Part shown: positions 38,067-48,419 of the stretch, one piece after another | How positions within the stretch are numbered: the stretch's first letter is position 1 | How the letters are laid out: each line of letters begins with the position of its first letter | From: Lachnospiraceae bacterium MD308 | GTDB lineage: Bacteria > Bacillota > Clostridia > Lachnospirales > Lachnospiraceae | Direction: 5' to 3' | Length of the DNA: 64,000 nt | NCBI GenBank assembly: GCA_010206225.2 | Contig: VIQU02000015.1 | Location: forward strand, 1-64,000 | Translations under genes and position numbers: made by a program | The notes under the pieces: model-generated | What the model saw: the letters and a program-made list of their open reading frames with translations, nothing else | Databases searched by the model: none | What the model was told of the DNA's origin: nothing

Positions 38067-39323
38067 TTAAATCCTAAAATTAAAATCTGCATAGGCAGAT
38101 GAACCGTGTTCGTGTACGTCAAGTCCGTCTATCTCTTCTTCTCTTGAAACGCGGAGTCCGATGGTCTTATTGATAACCGTAAATACAAGGAATGCCATGA
38201 TTAGTACATAGAGGGCTGTGACGGCTACGCCTAAGAGCTGCGTCGTAAAACTGCAGCCTTCTCCAAAGATTCCTGTAAGGATCGTTCCAACCATGCCGCA
38301 GACTCCGTGCACGCTGATGGCGCCTACCGGGTCGTCGATCTTTGCCTTCTGGTCGAAAAATTCTACAGCAAATACTACCAGAACACCGGCAACAGAGCCG
38401 ATAAGGATCGCTTCCCATTCATTTACCACGTCGCATCCGGCAGTGATTGCTACCAGACCGGCGAGGGAGCCGTTGAAGGTCATGGAGACGTCCGGCTTTC
38501 CGTAGCGCGCCCATGTGACGATCATGGCCATCAGGGTGGCAGCGGCTGCGGCAAGGTTTGTCGTCATGGCGATGTGTCCGAGGCTTGTGGTAGCGGCGGT
38601 GGTGGAGCCGCAGTTGAATCCGAACCAGCAGAACCACAGGATAAATACGCCGAGAGCCGCGATCGGTAGATTATGCCCCGGGATGGCTCTTGCCCGGCCG
38701 TCTTTTCCGTATTTCCCGATACGGGGTCCTAAGATCTTCGCGCCTACCAGCGCGCAGATCCCCCCTACCATATGTACGGCGGCAGAACCGGCAAAATCGT
38801 GGAAGCCAAGCCGGGATAAGAATCCGCCGCCCCAGATCCAGTGTCCGGATACGGGGTAGATGAAGATACTGATCGCCGCGCTGTAGGCCAGATAGGCGGA
38901 GAATTTTGTACGCTCTGCCATAGAGCCGGACACGATGGTCGCGGCAGTCGCGCAGAATACGGTATGAAAGATCATGAAGACGCCGATCGGGAGCCCGTTG
39001 AATAATCCGTCGGCATCCGCCAGAGCGGAAGGCGTCAGAAATCCTTTTATACCGATGATCCCGTTCCAGTCTGTTCCGTGCATGACGGCAAATCCGAACA
39101 GGAAAAAGAACAGGCTTCCCAGAACGAAATCCATCATATTTTTCATCAGAATATTCCCGGTGTTTTTGGCTCTTGTAAATCCGGCCTCGCACATGGCGAA
39201 GCCCGCCTGCATAAAGTACACAAGAAACGCTCCGATCATCGTCCACATAATATTGATCAGCAGTCCGGCGGCATCAACGCTGTCCATGCCGGATGCAGTT
39301 AAACTTGTTAAATCCATAATCAT
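38067..39323 (-). CDS. amtB: Ammonium transporter (Amt)
   Basis: FFLFGFAVMHGTDW..GSMAERTKFSAYL..HWIWGGGFLSRLGFHDFAGSAAVHMVGG..CGMVGTILTGIFG. Confidence 0.96.
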   Translation of the reverse strand: MIMDLTSLTASGMDSVDAAGLLINIMWTMIGAFLVYFMQAGFAMCEAGFTRAKNTGNILMKNMMDFVLGSLFFFLFGFAVMHGTDWNGIIGIKGFLTPSALADADGLFNGLPIGVFMIFHTVFCATAATIVSGSMAERTKFSAYLAYSAAISIFIYPVSGHWIWGGGFLSRLGFHDFAGSAAVHMVGGICALVGAKILGPRIGKYGKDGRARAIPGHNLPIAALGVFILWFCWFGFNCGSTTAATTSLGHIAMTTNLAAAAATLMAMIVTWARYGKPDVSMTFNGSLAGLVAITAGCDVVNEWEAILIGSVAGVLVVFAVEFFDQKAKIDDPVGAISVHGVCGMVGTILTGIFGEGCSFTTQLLGVAVTALYVLIMAFLVFTVINKTIGLRVSREEEIDGLDVHEHGSSAYADFNFRI

Positions 39324-39336
39324 TCCTCCCTAGTTA

Positions 39337-39675
39337 TTAAAGTGCTTCGGTTCCGCGCTCTCCGGTACGGATACGTACAGCGTCTTCCACTTCATATACG
39401 AATATTTTTCCGTCTCCGTATTTTCCGGTGCGTATTTCCGATACGATTTTTTCAATCAGGACTTCGGCGGCATCTGGTTCAATGACTGTCTCAACCTTGA
39501 CCTTCGGCAGAAGATTTACGCTGTATTCCGCGCCTCTGTATACCTTTTTGTGTCCTTTTTGATTACCGTATCCCATTACGTTGCTGATCATCAGCCCGCT
39601 TGCATTGCTCTCATCGAGAATCGATTTGAGATCTTCAAGCTTTTCCGGCTGGATGATGATTTCCAGTTTCTTCAT
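39337..39675 (-). CDS. glnK: P-II family nitrogen regulatory protein (GlnK/GlnB)
   Basis: MKKLEIIIQPEKLEDLKSIL...VYRGAEYSVNLLPKVKVETVI...TGKYGDGKIFVYEVEDAVRIRTGERG. Confidence 0.95.
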   Translation of the reverse strand: MKKLEIIIQPEKLEDLKSILDESNASGLMISNVMGYGNQKGHKKVYRGAEYSVNLLPKVKVETVIEPDAAEVLIEKIVSEIRTGKYGDGKIFVYEVEDAVRIRTGERGTEAL

Positions 39676-40007
39676 AAGAATCTCCTCCTTTACCTGCAGC
39701 TTATGAAACAAAAAGAAGGCGCCTTCCCCAAAAGGAAAACGCCTTTGTTTTTGATGTGTTCCATTATACACAGGAGAGAAGATTTGTAAAGAAGAAATTG
39801 GCAAAAAAATAACATTTTATCATATGTGTACATATTTTTTGAAATAAGAAAGAAAATTTCGTAAAAAATTCATTTCCGGCGCAGAAGGCGTTTTTAGGGT
39901 ATGTCAGGAAAAAGGTTGTGAAAGAGCCTTTTTTGTGATACTGTAATCCATGTAAGTGAAACATGCATGAACCCGGGACTTCATGCTGTGATATAAGGAG
40001 AGGATAT

Positions 40008-40826
40008 ATGCTTTCAGATAAAAAATATTTTTTGTTTGATATAGACGGGACGCTTGCGGTGGATGATACCTTGTATGAGGGAAGCAGAGAGCTGATCGAT
40101 TATATAGAATCTATCGGCGGAAGGGCGTTTTACATTACCAATAATTCTGTAAAAAGCCGGAAGGACTATGTGGAAAAGTTCAGGCGTTGGGGGATTATGA
40201 CAAAGGAGAGCCAGTTTATGACCGCATCCTATGCAACGTGCCGTTATCTAAAAGAGCATTATAAGGACAAAAAGCTTTTCGCTCTCGGCACGCCGTCTTT
40301 TGTGGAGGAATTACGAAGTTTTGGGCTCGCTGTGACAGAACAGTCCGAAAAGGATGCGGACTGCGTGGTAGTAGGATTTGATAGGACGCTTTCTTATGAA
40401 AAGGTAGAGACGGCCTGTGAGTTATTGTTTCGTCCTGCGGTGGATTTTATCGGAACGAACCCGGATCTTAAGTGCCCTACGGCTTTTGGCTTTGTGCCTG
40501 ACTGCGGCGGAATCTGCGCTATGCTTACGGCGGCAGTTGCCCGGACGCCTCTTTATATAGGAAAGCCTTCGGCCGAGATCGTAACCCTGTGTACAAAGCA
40601 GGTGAATGCGAAGCCGGAAGAAGTGCTGGTTGTGGGAGACCGCCTGTATACAGATATTGCCTGTGGAATCAACGCGGGAGTGGAGACGGCGCTGGTCTAC
40701 ACCGGTGAAGCGAAAGAAAAGGATTTGGCAGATACTGTGTTCATGCCGGATTACACATTTGAAAATATTGAAAAGCTTTATCAGGAATTTCGTAAAAGCA
40801 GAGAGGAAGCTTATTATGCATTTTAA
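40008..40826 (+). CDS. HAD-IIA family hydrolase (NagD/p-nitrophenylphosphatase-like)
   Basis: YFLFDIDGTLAVDDTLYEGS, FYITNNSVKSR, IGKPSAEIV, VVGDRLYTDIACGINAG. Confidence 0.92.
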   Translation: MLSDKKYFLFDIDGTLAVDDTLYEGSRELIDYIESIGGRAFYITNNSVKSRKDYVEKFRRWGIMTKESQFMTASYATCRYLKEHYKDKKLFALGTPSFVEELRSFGLAVTEQSEKDADCVVVGFDRTLSYEKVETACELLFRPAVDFIGTNPDLKCPTAFGFVPDCGGICAMLTAAVARTPLYIGKPSAEIVTLCTKQVNAKPEEVLVVGDRLYTDIACGINAGVETALVYTGEAKEKDLADTVFMPDYTFENIEKLYQEFRKSREEAYYAF

Positions 40827-41700
40827 AATGCTACTGACAGCGGCAGCTCTTTCGGCGGCTGCCTTATGCGGAGAAATCTGGAGGGAGCTTCATCATTTCC
40901 GTGTGGTGACATATCGGATCCGGTCGAAGAAGCTTGAGAGGATAGAAAAGGACAGGAAGATTATCTTTTTGAGCGACCTCCATAATCAGTCTTACGGAAA
41001 GGGAAATCGGCGGCTCCTTGAAAAGATCAGGAAGATAAATCCTGCGCTGGTTCTGATCGGAGGAGATATGCTGGTAGGAAGGAGAGGCGCATCCTATCAG
41101 ACGGCTCTTGAGTTTGTGACAGAACTTGCAGGACTTTTTCCGGTCTACTATGCCAGCGGGAACCATGAGCAGAGGATGAAGGAATTCCCGGAGGAGTATG
41201 GGGGAGCTTTTGCAGAATATAAGGAGACGCTTTGTCAGGCGGGAGTACATTTTCTTGAAAATGATTCTCAGGAACTTCTTTGCGGCAGATGCAGGCTTAG
41301 GATAACCGGACTTGAGATTCCGTTGGAGTGCTACAGCCATTTCAAAAGGGTCCCCATGCCGGAAGGGACGATGGAAGAACGGATCGGAAAGGCAAAAAAA
41401 GAAGATTATGAGATTCTTATGGCTCATAATCCGGCATATATGAAAGAATATCTTGCGTGGGGAGCGGATCTTGTGCTGTCAGGGCATCTTCACGGAGGGA
41501 TTGTGCGCTTTCCCGGAGGGGTGGGGGCGATCTCTCCGGCATTTTCGCTGTTTCCCAAGTATTCCGGCGATCATTACCGGGAAGGGAGTAAGGATATTGT
41601 AGTCAGTAAAGGGTTGGGAGTGCATACCATATGCGTCCGCCTGTTTAATCCGGCCGAGGTGGTGGTGCTGGAGCTTGAAGGAAGCAGGTGCAAATTTTAG
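40816..41700 (+). CDS. Metallophosphoesterase
   Basis: KIIFLSDLHNQSYG, LIGGDMLVG, YASGNHEQR, LSGHLHGGIVRFP. Confidence 0.93.
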   Translation: MHFKMLLTAAALSAAALCGEIWRELHHFRVVTYRIRSKKLERIEKDRKIIFLSDLHNQSYGKGNRRLLEKIRKINPALVLIGGDMLVGRRGASYQTALEFVTELAGLFPVYYASGNHEQRMKEFPEEYGGAFAEYKETLCQAGVHFLENDSQELLCGRCRLRITGLEIPLECYSHFKRVPMPEGTMEERIGKAKKEDYEILMAHNPAYMKEYLAWGADLVLSGHLHGGIVRFPGGVGAISPAFSLFPKYSGDHYREGSKDIVVSKGLGVHTICVRLFNPAEVVVLELEGSRCKF

Positions 41701-41810
41701 GTGTTGAGAAAATCTATGAAATCCTGTATAATAGATAGGCTATAACTTTATACCCCGCGGCGGCGCGAGAGGCGACGTTTTCTGAGCGGGGCTGACAGTG
41801 AGGAAGATAG

Positions 41811-42563
41811 ATGGGAATTCCTGTGAAATTACCTGTATTTGAAGGGCCGCTGGACCTTCTTTTACATTTGATCGATAAGAATAAAATAGATATTTACGAT
41901 ATCCCCATCGTGGAGATTACAAACCAGTATATGGAATATATCGAAGCGATGGAAAAAGCGGATCTGAATATTATGAGTGAGTTTCTTGTGATGGCAGCGA
42001 CGCTTCTTGACATTAAGTGCAGGATGCTTCTGCCAAAGGAGGAAGACGGCGAAGGAGAAGAAGAAGATCCGAGACAGGAGCTTGTGGAGCAGCTCTTGGA
42101 ATATAAGATGTATAAATATATGTCTTATGAGCTTAAGGACCGTCAGATCGACGGAGAGCAGACATTCTGCAAGAGTCCTACGATTCCGGAGGAGGTGCTT
42201 GACTATGTGGAGCCGGTGGATCTGGACAAGCTTTTAGAGGATCTGACGCTGGCAAAGTTAGGACATGTGTTCCGGGACGTTATGAAGCGTCAGGCGGATA
42301 AGATAGATCCGGTCAGAAGTAAGTTCGGCAAGCTTGAAAAGGAAGAGGTTACGCTTCCGGATAAGCTTGATTATGTGTCGGAATATGCCAGAGAGCATAA
42401 GAAGTTCAGTTTCAGAGAACTTCTTGCAAGACAGAGTTCCAGAATACAGATTGTAGTGACATTTTTAGCTGTTTTGCAGCTTATGAAAGAGGGCACGATA
42501 TTTATAGAACAAACGCAGCCCTTTGACGATATCATGATTGGCTCTAATGTATTGACAGGCTGA
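41811..42563 (+). CDS. scpA: Segregation and condensation protein A
   Basis: FEGPLDLLLHLIDKNKIDIYDIPIVEITNQYMEYI. Confidence 0.96.
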   Translation: MGIPVKLPVFEGPLDLLLHLIDKNKIDIYDIPIVEITNQYMEYIEAMEKADLNIMSEFLVMAATLLDIKCRMLLPKEEDGEGEEEDPRQELVEQLLEYKMYKYMSYELKDRQIDGEQTFCKSPTIPEEVLDYVEPVDLDKLLEDLTLAKLGHVFRDVMKRQADKIDPVRSKFGKLEKEEVTLPDKLDYVSEYAREHKKFSFRELLARQSSRIQIVVTFLAVLQLMKEGTIFIEQTQPFDDIMIGSNVLTG

Positions 42564-42613
42564 CATCCGGCGCAGCATTGCTTTACAGCTGAGAGAAAGA
42601 AGGGTATGATACA

Positions 42614-43183
42614 GTGGAGATTAATAAGTTGGAAGGCGTGATAGAGGCGATTTTGTTTGCCGTAGGTGATTCGGTGGAGCTTGGCAAGATTGCCGCGGCC
42701 ATAGAACATGACGAGAATACGACGAGAAAGATCATTCACCGGATGATGGACAAATATGCTCTCGAGGAACGCGGTGTGCGGATCATGGAACTTGAGAACT
42801 CTTTCCAGATGTGTACAAAGAAGGAAATGTATGAATATCTTATACGGATCGCGAAGCAGCCGAAAAAATATGTCCTTACGGATGTTCTTCTGGAGACATT
42901 GTCAATCATTGCTTACAAGCAGCCGGTTACAAAGCTTGAAGTCGAGAAGATCCGCGGAGTGAAGTCAGATCACGCGGTAAATAAGCTGGTGGAATATGAT
43001 CTGGTCTGTGAGGTGGGACGGCTGGACGCTCCGGGGAGACCTTTGCTGTTCGGAACAACGGAGGAATTTTTAAGGAGATTCGGTATCCAGTCTGTTGACG
43101 AGCTTCCGATCATGAATCCGGAACAGGTGGAGTCTTTAAAGACCGAAGCAGAGGAAGAAGTGCAGCTTAAGCTGGATATTTAG
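42614..43183 (+). CDS. scpB: Segregation and condensation protein B
   Basis: GVIEAILFAVGDSVELGKIA..ALETLSIIAYKQPVTKLEVEKIRGVKSDHAVNKLVEYDLV. Confidence 0.95.
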   Translation: MEINKLEGVIEAILFAVGDSVELGKIAAAIEHDENTTRKIIHRMMDKYALEERGVRIMELENSFQMCTKKEMYEYLIRIAKQPKKYVLTDVLLETLSIIAYKQPVTKLEVEKIRGVKSDHAVNKLVEYDLVCEVGRLDAPGRPLLFGTTEEFLRRFGIQSVDELPIMNPEQVESLKTEAEEEVQLKLDI

Positions 43184-43250
43184 CGGATACATACATAGCC
43201 GTATCTTTTCCTGCATATATTGCAGTAATGGAATATTTGCGGTGCGGTAC

Positions 43251-44528
43251 ATGAAAAAAAACAGACGATTGCAGTTATATATAATTTTGGCGGTTTTGCT
43301 GACAGTTCAGATACTTGCTATGGTGTCAGGCGGCTTAAGATTTTCAGGAAAGAAGGACAAAGAGTCTTTGGAGCCTGCAAAGGAAGTATCACAGGAGATA
43401 GGCAATGAGCCGAAAGGACTTTACGCCCAGTCGGCGGTGCTTATCGATGCTGACAGCGGGCGTATTTTGTTTGGGAAAGATGAGCACAAGGTGCGTCCTA
43501 TGGCGAGCACCACGAAGATCATGACCTGTATCCTTGCATTAGAGAATATGACAGAGGGACAGAAAGCGAAGGTTTCTGATAAAGCGGCCGGACAGCCTAA
43601 GGTGCGGCTGGGTGTAAGGAGCGGGGAAGAATATTATATTAAAGATCTCCTTCATTCTCTTATGCTTGAGTCACACAATGACAGTGCGGTTGTGATCGCA
43701 GAGACGATCGGGGGTTCTGTGGAGAGCTTTGCAGCGATGATGAATGAGAGGGCGAAGGAGCTTGGATGTACAGATACCCATTTTGTGACGCCCAATGGTC
43801 TCGACAGAGAGGACGACGGTGGCGCTCACTCGACGACGGCGGCAGATCTTGCGCGTATTATGAAATACTGCATCACACAGTCGCCGAAAAAAGAGGAGTT
43901 TCTTTCGATTACGAGGGCGAAGAGCTATGAATTTGCTTCGATAGACGGAAAGCGTCACTTCTCCTGTAACAATCATAATTTGTTTCTGACTATGATGGAA
44001 GGGGCTCTTTCGGGAAAGACCGGATTCACGGCGAAGGCGGGATACTGCTATGTGGGAGCGCTAAAGAGGGATGAGCGCACGTTTATTGTGGCTCTTTTGG
44101 CCTGCGGCTGGCCGAACAATAAAGGGTATAAGTGGAAGGATACGAAAAAGCTTATGGAGTATGCCCTTGAAAATTATGAATATCGGGATGTATGGCAGGA
44201 GCTTCCGGAAGAAGAGATCAAAGTGGACGGCGGAGTAAATCCGGATGATGACTTTGATTTTGAATGCAGGGTGCGCGCCGGTATGAAGCCGGAGGATCAG
44301 GGCGGAGAGTTTCGCGTTCTTCTTCGCAAGGATGAAGAGGTGACGACAGAAAAGAAAGCAGAAAGCTCTGTCGATGCTCCTGTGAAAAAAGGAGAACGTG
44401 TGGGTGAATTTACTTATATGCTAGAGGGAGAGGAGATTAAAAGTCTGGATATCGTCACATTGGAGGCTATAGAAAAGAGAGATAAGGAATGGTGTTTTGA
44501 CAAGATCGCAGAGATGATCTGCCTGTAA
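43251..44528 (+). CDS. D-alanyl-D-alanine carboxypeptidase (peptidase S11)
   Basis: RPMASTTKIMT (SxxK), SHNDSA (SxN), GKTGFT (KTG). Confidence 0.95.
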   Translation: MKKNRRLQLYIILAVLLTVQILAMVSGGLRFSGKKDKESLEPAKEVSQEIGNEPKGLYAQSAVLIDADSGRILFGKDEHKVRPMASTTKIMTCILALENMTEGQKAKVSDKAAGQPKVRLGVRSGEEYYIKDLLHSLMLESHNDSAVVIAETIGGSVESFAAMMNERAKELGCTDTHFVTPNGLDREDDGGAHSTTAADLARIMKYCITQSPKKEEFLSITRAKSYEFASIDGKRHFSCNNHNLFLTMMEGALSGKTGFTAKAGYCYVGALKRDERTFIVALLACGWPNNKGYKWKDTKKLMEYALENYEYRDVWQELPEEEIKVDGGVNPDDDFDFECRVRAGMKPEDQGGEFRVLLRKDEEVTTEKKAESSVDAPVKKGERVGEFTYMLEGEEIKSLDIVTLEAIEKRDKEWCFDKIAEMICL

Positions 44529-44546
44529 ATGTGATAGCGATAGTTT

Positions 44547-44584
44547 AAAAGGTGCATGGATCATAAAAGTTCATGTACCTTTTA
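44547..44584 (+). terminator. Rho-independent terminator
   Basis: AAAAGGTGCATG...CATGTACCTTTT. Confidence 0.65.
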
Positions 44585-44690
44585 TTATGATTTTATTAAA
44601 TCTATTGACAGATTTGCATATCATGTATACAATTAGTGTACTAAGACACTTAATACGCTTAGTTCACTAATGTTTTGAAAGGGGGACGCT

Positions 44691-45062
44691 ATGATTATTA
44701 TTGATTACAATGACAAACGTCCAATTTATGAGCAGATTATCGAACGTTTCCAGACGCTCATTATAAACGGCGTGATGGAAACGGATGAGAAGCTTCCGTC
44801 GGTCCGTACCCTTGCGGTGGAACTGTCGATCAATCCGAATACGATTCAGCGGGCTTATACGGAACTGGAAAAGGACGGATTCATCTACACGGTGAAGGGA
44901 AGGGGGAATTTCGTGAAAAGGGATGAGGAATTCATACGTAAACACAGGGAAAAACTTCTTGCAGGATTGGAGGAACAGGCTCGTACCTGTATGAAGCAGG
45001 GGATCGACAGGCAAGAACTTATTTGCTGCATAGAGAAAGTGACGGAGGAGGTTTTGGCATGA
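44691..45062 (+). CDS. GntR/YtrA-family regulator
   Basis: YEQIIERFQTLIINGVMETDEKLPSVRTLAVELSINPNTIQRAYTELEKDGFIYTVKGRGNFV. Confidence 0.94.
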   Translation: MIIIDYNDKRPIYEQIIERFQTLIINGVMETDEKLPSVRTLAVELSINPNTIQRAYTELEKDGFIYTVKGRGNFVKRDEEFIRKHREKLLAGLEEQARTCMKQGIDRQELICCIEKVTEEVLA

Positions 45063-45958
45063 TAGAGATAAAACAGGTTAGTAAATCCTTTGAAAAAATT
45101 GAAGCTGTTAAAGAGATTGACCTTACGATCCGCTCACAGAATATTTTTGGGATGCTTGGAACGAACGGCGCGGGGAAGAGCACCCTTCTTCGTATGATGG
45201 CAGGGATTCTGAAACCGCAGCAGGGAGAGATCGTGATCGACGGACAGAATGTGTGGGATAATCCGGATGTGAAAAAGCGGTGTTTCTATATTTCGGATGA
45301 TCAGTTTTTCTTTCCCAACGCGACGGCAAAGGATATGGCAACCTTTTACGGTAGATATTACATGCAATTCGATTATACAAGATTTGATGAGATGATGAAT
45401 AAGTTCGGACTGGACGGCGCAAGAAAGATACAGACCTATTCTAAGGGTATGAAAAAGCAGCTTTCGATACTGATCGGTCTTTGCGCTAATGTATCTTACC
45501 TGTTCTGCGACGAGACATTTGACGGGCTGGATCCGGTGATGCGTCAAGGCATTAAAAGTATCTTTGCAAAAGAGATAGACGAACGTGAGCTGACGCCCAT
45601 CATCGCATCGCATAACTTGCGTGAGCTTGAGGATATCTGTGACCATATCGGACTTTTGCACAGAGGCGGCGTGCTGCTATCGAAGGAGCTTGCGGATCTG
45701 AAGTGCAATATGCACAAAGTGCAGTGTGTATTCCCGGAGGATTCAAAGGTTTCGCTGTACAAGCTGTTCCATATCCTGCAGCTGAATCAGAAAGGGCGGC
45801 TTATCACTATGACGGTGAGGGAGAATGAAGAGGACATTGCCGGAAAGATGGAAGGATTAAAACCGGTCTACTATGAAGTCCTGCCATTGTCCTTAGAGGA
45901 AATCTTTATCAGTGAAACGGAGGTGGTCGGATATGACATCAAAAATCTCATTTATTAA
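45059..45958 (+). CDS. ABC transporter ATP-binding protein (YtrB-like)
   Basis: GTNGAGKSTLLRMMAG, YSKGMKKQLSIL, LFCDETFDGLDP. Confidence 0.93.
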   Translation: MIEIKQVSKSFEKIEAVKEIDLTIRSQNIFGMLGTNGAGKSTLLRMMAGILKPQQGEIVIDGQNVWDNPDVKKRCFYISDDQFFFPNATAKDMATFYGRYYMQFDYTRFDEMMNKFGLDGARKIQTYSKGMKKQLSILIGLCANVSYLFCDETFDGLDPVMRQGIKSIFAKEIDERELTPIIASHNLRELEDICDHIGLLHRGGVLLSKELADLKCNMHKVQCVFPEDSKVSLYKLFHILQLNQKGRLITMTVRENEEDIAGKMEGLKPVYYEVLPLSLEEIFISETEVVGYDIKNLIY

Positions 45959-47975
45959 TTTAAGGCGGGAAAATATCAAGCATAGAATCGGCATGATACT
46001 CGTGACATTCTTCTTTTTCTTCCTGTATTTGCTTATATTTCTGATGAATGTACAGAATATATGCGGCGGAGAGGAGAATGCTTCTGAAAAGCTGAAAATG
46101 ATCACAGGACTTTCCGAACCGGAATTCGGAATGGGCATAGTGGCCGTGGGGGCGGCAGTCTTGCTTGCGATCAGCAGCTTTAAGTATCTTCACTCGAAGA
46201 CGGAGATTGATTTTTATCATTCTCTGCCTGTAAGAAGGCGGGAGATGCTGTATCTGATGCTGACGAATGATTTTGTGCTTTTTACAGCGCCTCTTGTTTT
46301 TGTATCGGCGTTCAAATGCATCGTTGCCGCGGCGACAGGGTATGTCAGCGGAGCGTTTCTCATAAATACAGCGTGGTCGATCGTCTGCTGTATTGCGGTA
46401 TTTGCAGTGATATACCTTACTATGTCGTTAGCTATGGTTATGACAGGAAATACTTTTATCGGAATATTGGGCTTTGGCGTGTTTGCCGGGTATTTTCCGG
46501 TTATGCTTTACTGGCTGTATCCGTCTCTGGCGGCGACATTTTTTGCGACTTACTGTGACGGAATGGAAGGAGCAGAGTATTTAAATTATTTTTCACCGGC
46601 GTCTCTTACAAATATGCTGCTGTCATCGTATGGAACATGGGAATGGAAGGATCACATGATTCATCTGGCGGTTATCGCCGTATGGGCGGCAGTGCTTCTG
46701 ATTATCAATTATCTGCTGTTTGAGCGGCGTCCCTCCGAGATGGCAGGAAAAGCGATGGCATTCCCGGCAGCAAATCCGGTTATCCGGTTCCTCTTAGTCG
46801 TTCCGGCAGCTATTTACGTAGGTCTGGCTCTGTATGCCGTATCCTTTACATCCTTCAAGCCGTGGATCGTCGCAGGTGTGATCATAGGAGGATTTTTCTC
46901 CCACGGCGTGATAGAGTGTATCTATCAGTTTGACGTTCGGGGACTGTGGTCGAATAAGCGCCAGATGCTGGCAGGCATGGCAGTATCCTTTGCAATCGTC
47001 GGATTCTTCTGGGCGGATGTAAGCGGCTATGACAGGTATCTTCCGGAGGCAGAAGACCTTGAGTCAATCGGACTTGAAAAGTCTTCAGAAGGATCCTTCT
47101 GGGGCAAGGAGAAGAACGGAGTGAGCGGCGAGACAATGGAAGGAGCGCTTGCGATTCTTGACCGGGTTGTCAGAGAAAATGATAAGAACGCAGACATTTA
47201 TAATAATGGAAGCGTTGATGAATGGAGAGGTTTCGAGCATTATAATGTCAGATATAAGCTGAAGAACGGGGAGGAAGTAAGACGTCAGTATGTGGTTTCG
47301 GCTGAGCTTAAGGATGAGCTGATGGGGCAGGTATTTAACACGATGGAGTATAAAAAGGATACGTATTCTCTGTATACGGCGGACTGGTCTCTGGTGACAG
47401 ACATAAAGGTAAGCTATCCGACACATACAGAGACGCTGGATCTGACGAAGGAACAGAGAGCAGAGCTGTTCCGGTGCTATCTAGAGGACCACTCTACTTT
47501 GGACTACGATACAGTTAAGAATACCCTTCCCTTCGGGCAGATCATGATCATGCATGGGTATGATCCAAAAGCAATGACGGAGAATAATCCATATCAGAAT
47601 TTTGCCATGGAAGACTCGGATGCATATTACCTTTATCCTTCTTTCAAAAAGACGATCAAATATCTGCGGGATGAGCTGAAAGTAGATCTAAGAACTTCCA
47701 TGAAGGAACTTACGATCACACAGCTTGAGGCTTCCAGATACCGGAAGGATTCAGATGTTGCGGAAAGTCTTACGATCTATGATGAGGAATTTATCAATTC
47801 AATCAAAGACAGATTGTGCTATGGAGATGAACTGTGGCTTGACGGAATCGAGTCAATCGATGCAACCATCGACCTGACAGCGACAATACTGACAGATACC
47901 GGAGAAGAGTCTTATGTAGTATATACGGATTCCGAGACACTGAAAAAAATAGAGAAGCAGGGAACTTTTGAGTAA
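45933..47975 (+). CDS. ABC transporter permease-like multi-TM protein with C-terminal extracytoplasmic domain
   Basis: Multi-TM N-terminal half, soluble C-terminal half, overlap with ATPase gene. Confidence 0.8.
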   Translation: MTSKISFINLRRENIKHRIGMILVTFFFFFLYLLIFLMNVQNICGGEENASEKLKMITGLSEPEFGMGIVAVGAAVLLAISSFKYLHSKTEIDFYHSLPVRRREMLYLMLTNDFVLFTAPLVFVSAFKCIVAAATGYVSGAFLINTAWSIVCCIAVFAVIYLTMSLAMVMTGNTFIGILGFGVFAGYFPVMLYWLYPSLAATFFATYCDGMEGAEYLNYFSPASLTNMLLSSYGTWEWKDHMIHLAVIAVWAAVLLIINYLLFERRPSEMAGKAMAFPAANPVIRFLLVVPAAIYVGLALYAVSFTSFKPWIVAGVIIGGFFSHGVIECIYQFDVRGLWSNKRQMLAGMAVSFAIVGFFWADVSGYDRYLPEAEDLESIGLEKSSEGSFWGKEKNGVSGETMEGALAILDRVVRENDKNADIYNNGSVDEWRGFEHYNVRYKLKNGEEVRRQYVVSAELKDELMGQVFNTMEYKKDTYSLYTADWSLVTDIKVSYPTHTETLDLTKEQRAELFRCYLEDHSTLDYDTVKNTLPFGQIMIMHGYDPKAMTENNPYQNFAMEDSDAYYLYPSFKKTIKYLRDELKVDLRTSMKELTITQLEASRYRKDSDVAESLTIYDEEFINSIKDRLCYGDELWLDGIESIDATIDLTATILTDTGEESYVVYTDSETLKKIEKQGTFE

Positions 47976-48120
47976 TATCTGAATAATCGTGCAAATTACT
48001 ATATGTTTTTGATACGGGATATGTTATGATGGAATCAGTCTTTTACGGCTGATTCCAATCTGTGTATTACAGCATTGGAGACGTTTCTCATTATTTTACA
48101 AATATACGAAAGGAAAAAAG

Positions 48121-48417
48121 ATGGAAAAGGAATTGGAATTAGAGGTTGATGTCGTTACTTTGATGACAGATGATGGGGAGGTTGACTGCGGCATTATCAC
48201 AGTGTTTGAGATGAACGGCAGGGAGTATATCGCCATTTCTCCGCTGGATGAGCATGATGAGCTGTCGGAAGAAGTCTGGTTTTATCAGTTTGAGCGTGAT
48301 GTTTCAGGAGGAGACGAGCACGAACTTATCTTTATCGAGGATGAGGATGAATATGAGCAGGTGGCCGACCAGTTTGACGAGTGGCTGGACACGCTGGAGT
48401 TTGAGGAAGAGGGGTAA
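48121..48417 (+). CDS. DUF1292 family protein
   Basis: TLMTDDGEVDCGIITVFEMNGREYIAISPLDE..EVWFYQFERD..IEDEDEYEQVADQFDEWLD. Confidence 0.9.
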   Translation: MEKELELEVDVVTLMTDDGEVDCGIITVFEMNGREYIAISPLDEHDELSEEVWFYQFERDVSGGDEHELIFIEDEDEYEQVADQFDEWLDTLEFEEEG

Positions 48418-48419
48418 TC

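Noticed and set aside
38671-39246. 191-aa minus-strand ORF
   Set aside because: Shadow frame of the ammonium transporter, Arg-rich
41745-41800. GC-rich CCCCGC...GCGGGG element before scpA
   Set aside because: Weak irregular inner stem; could be a leader structure but not enough to call
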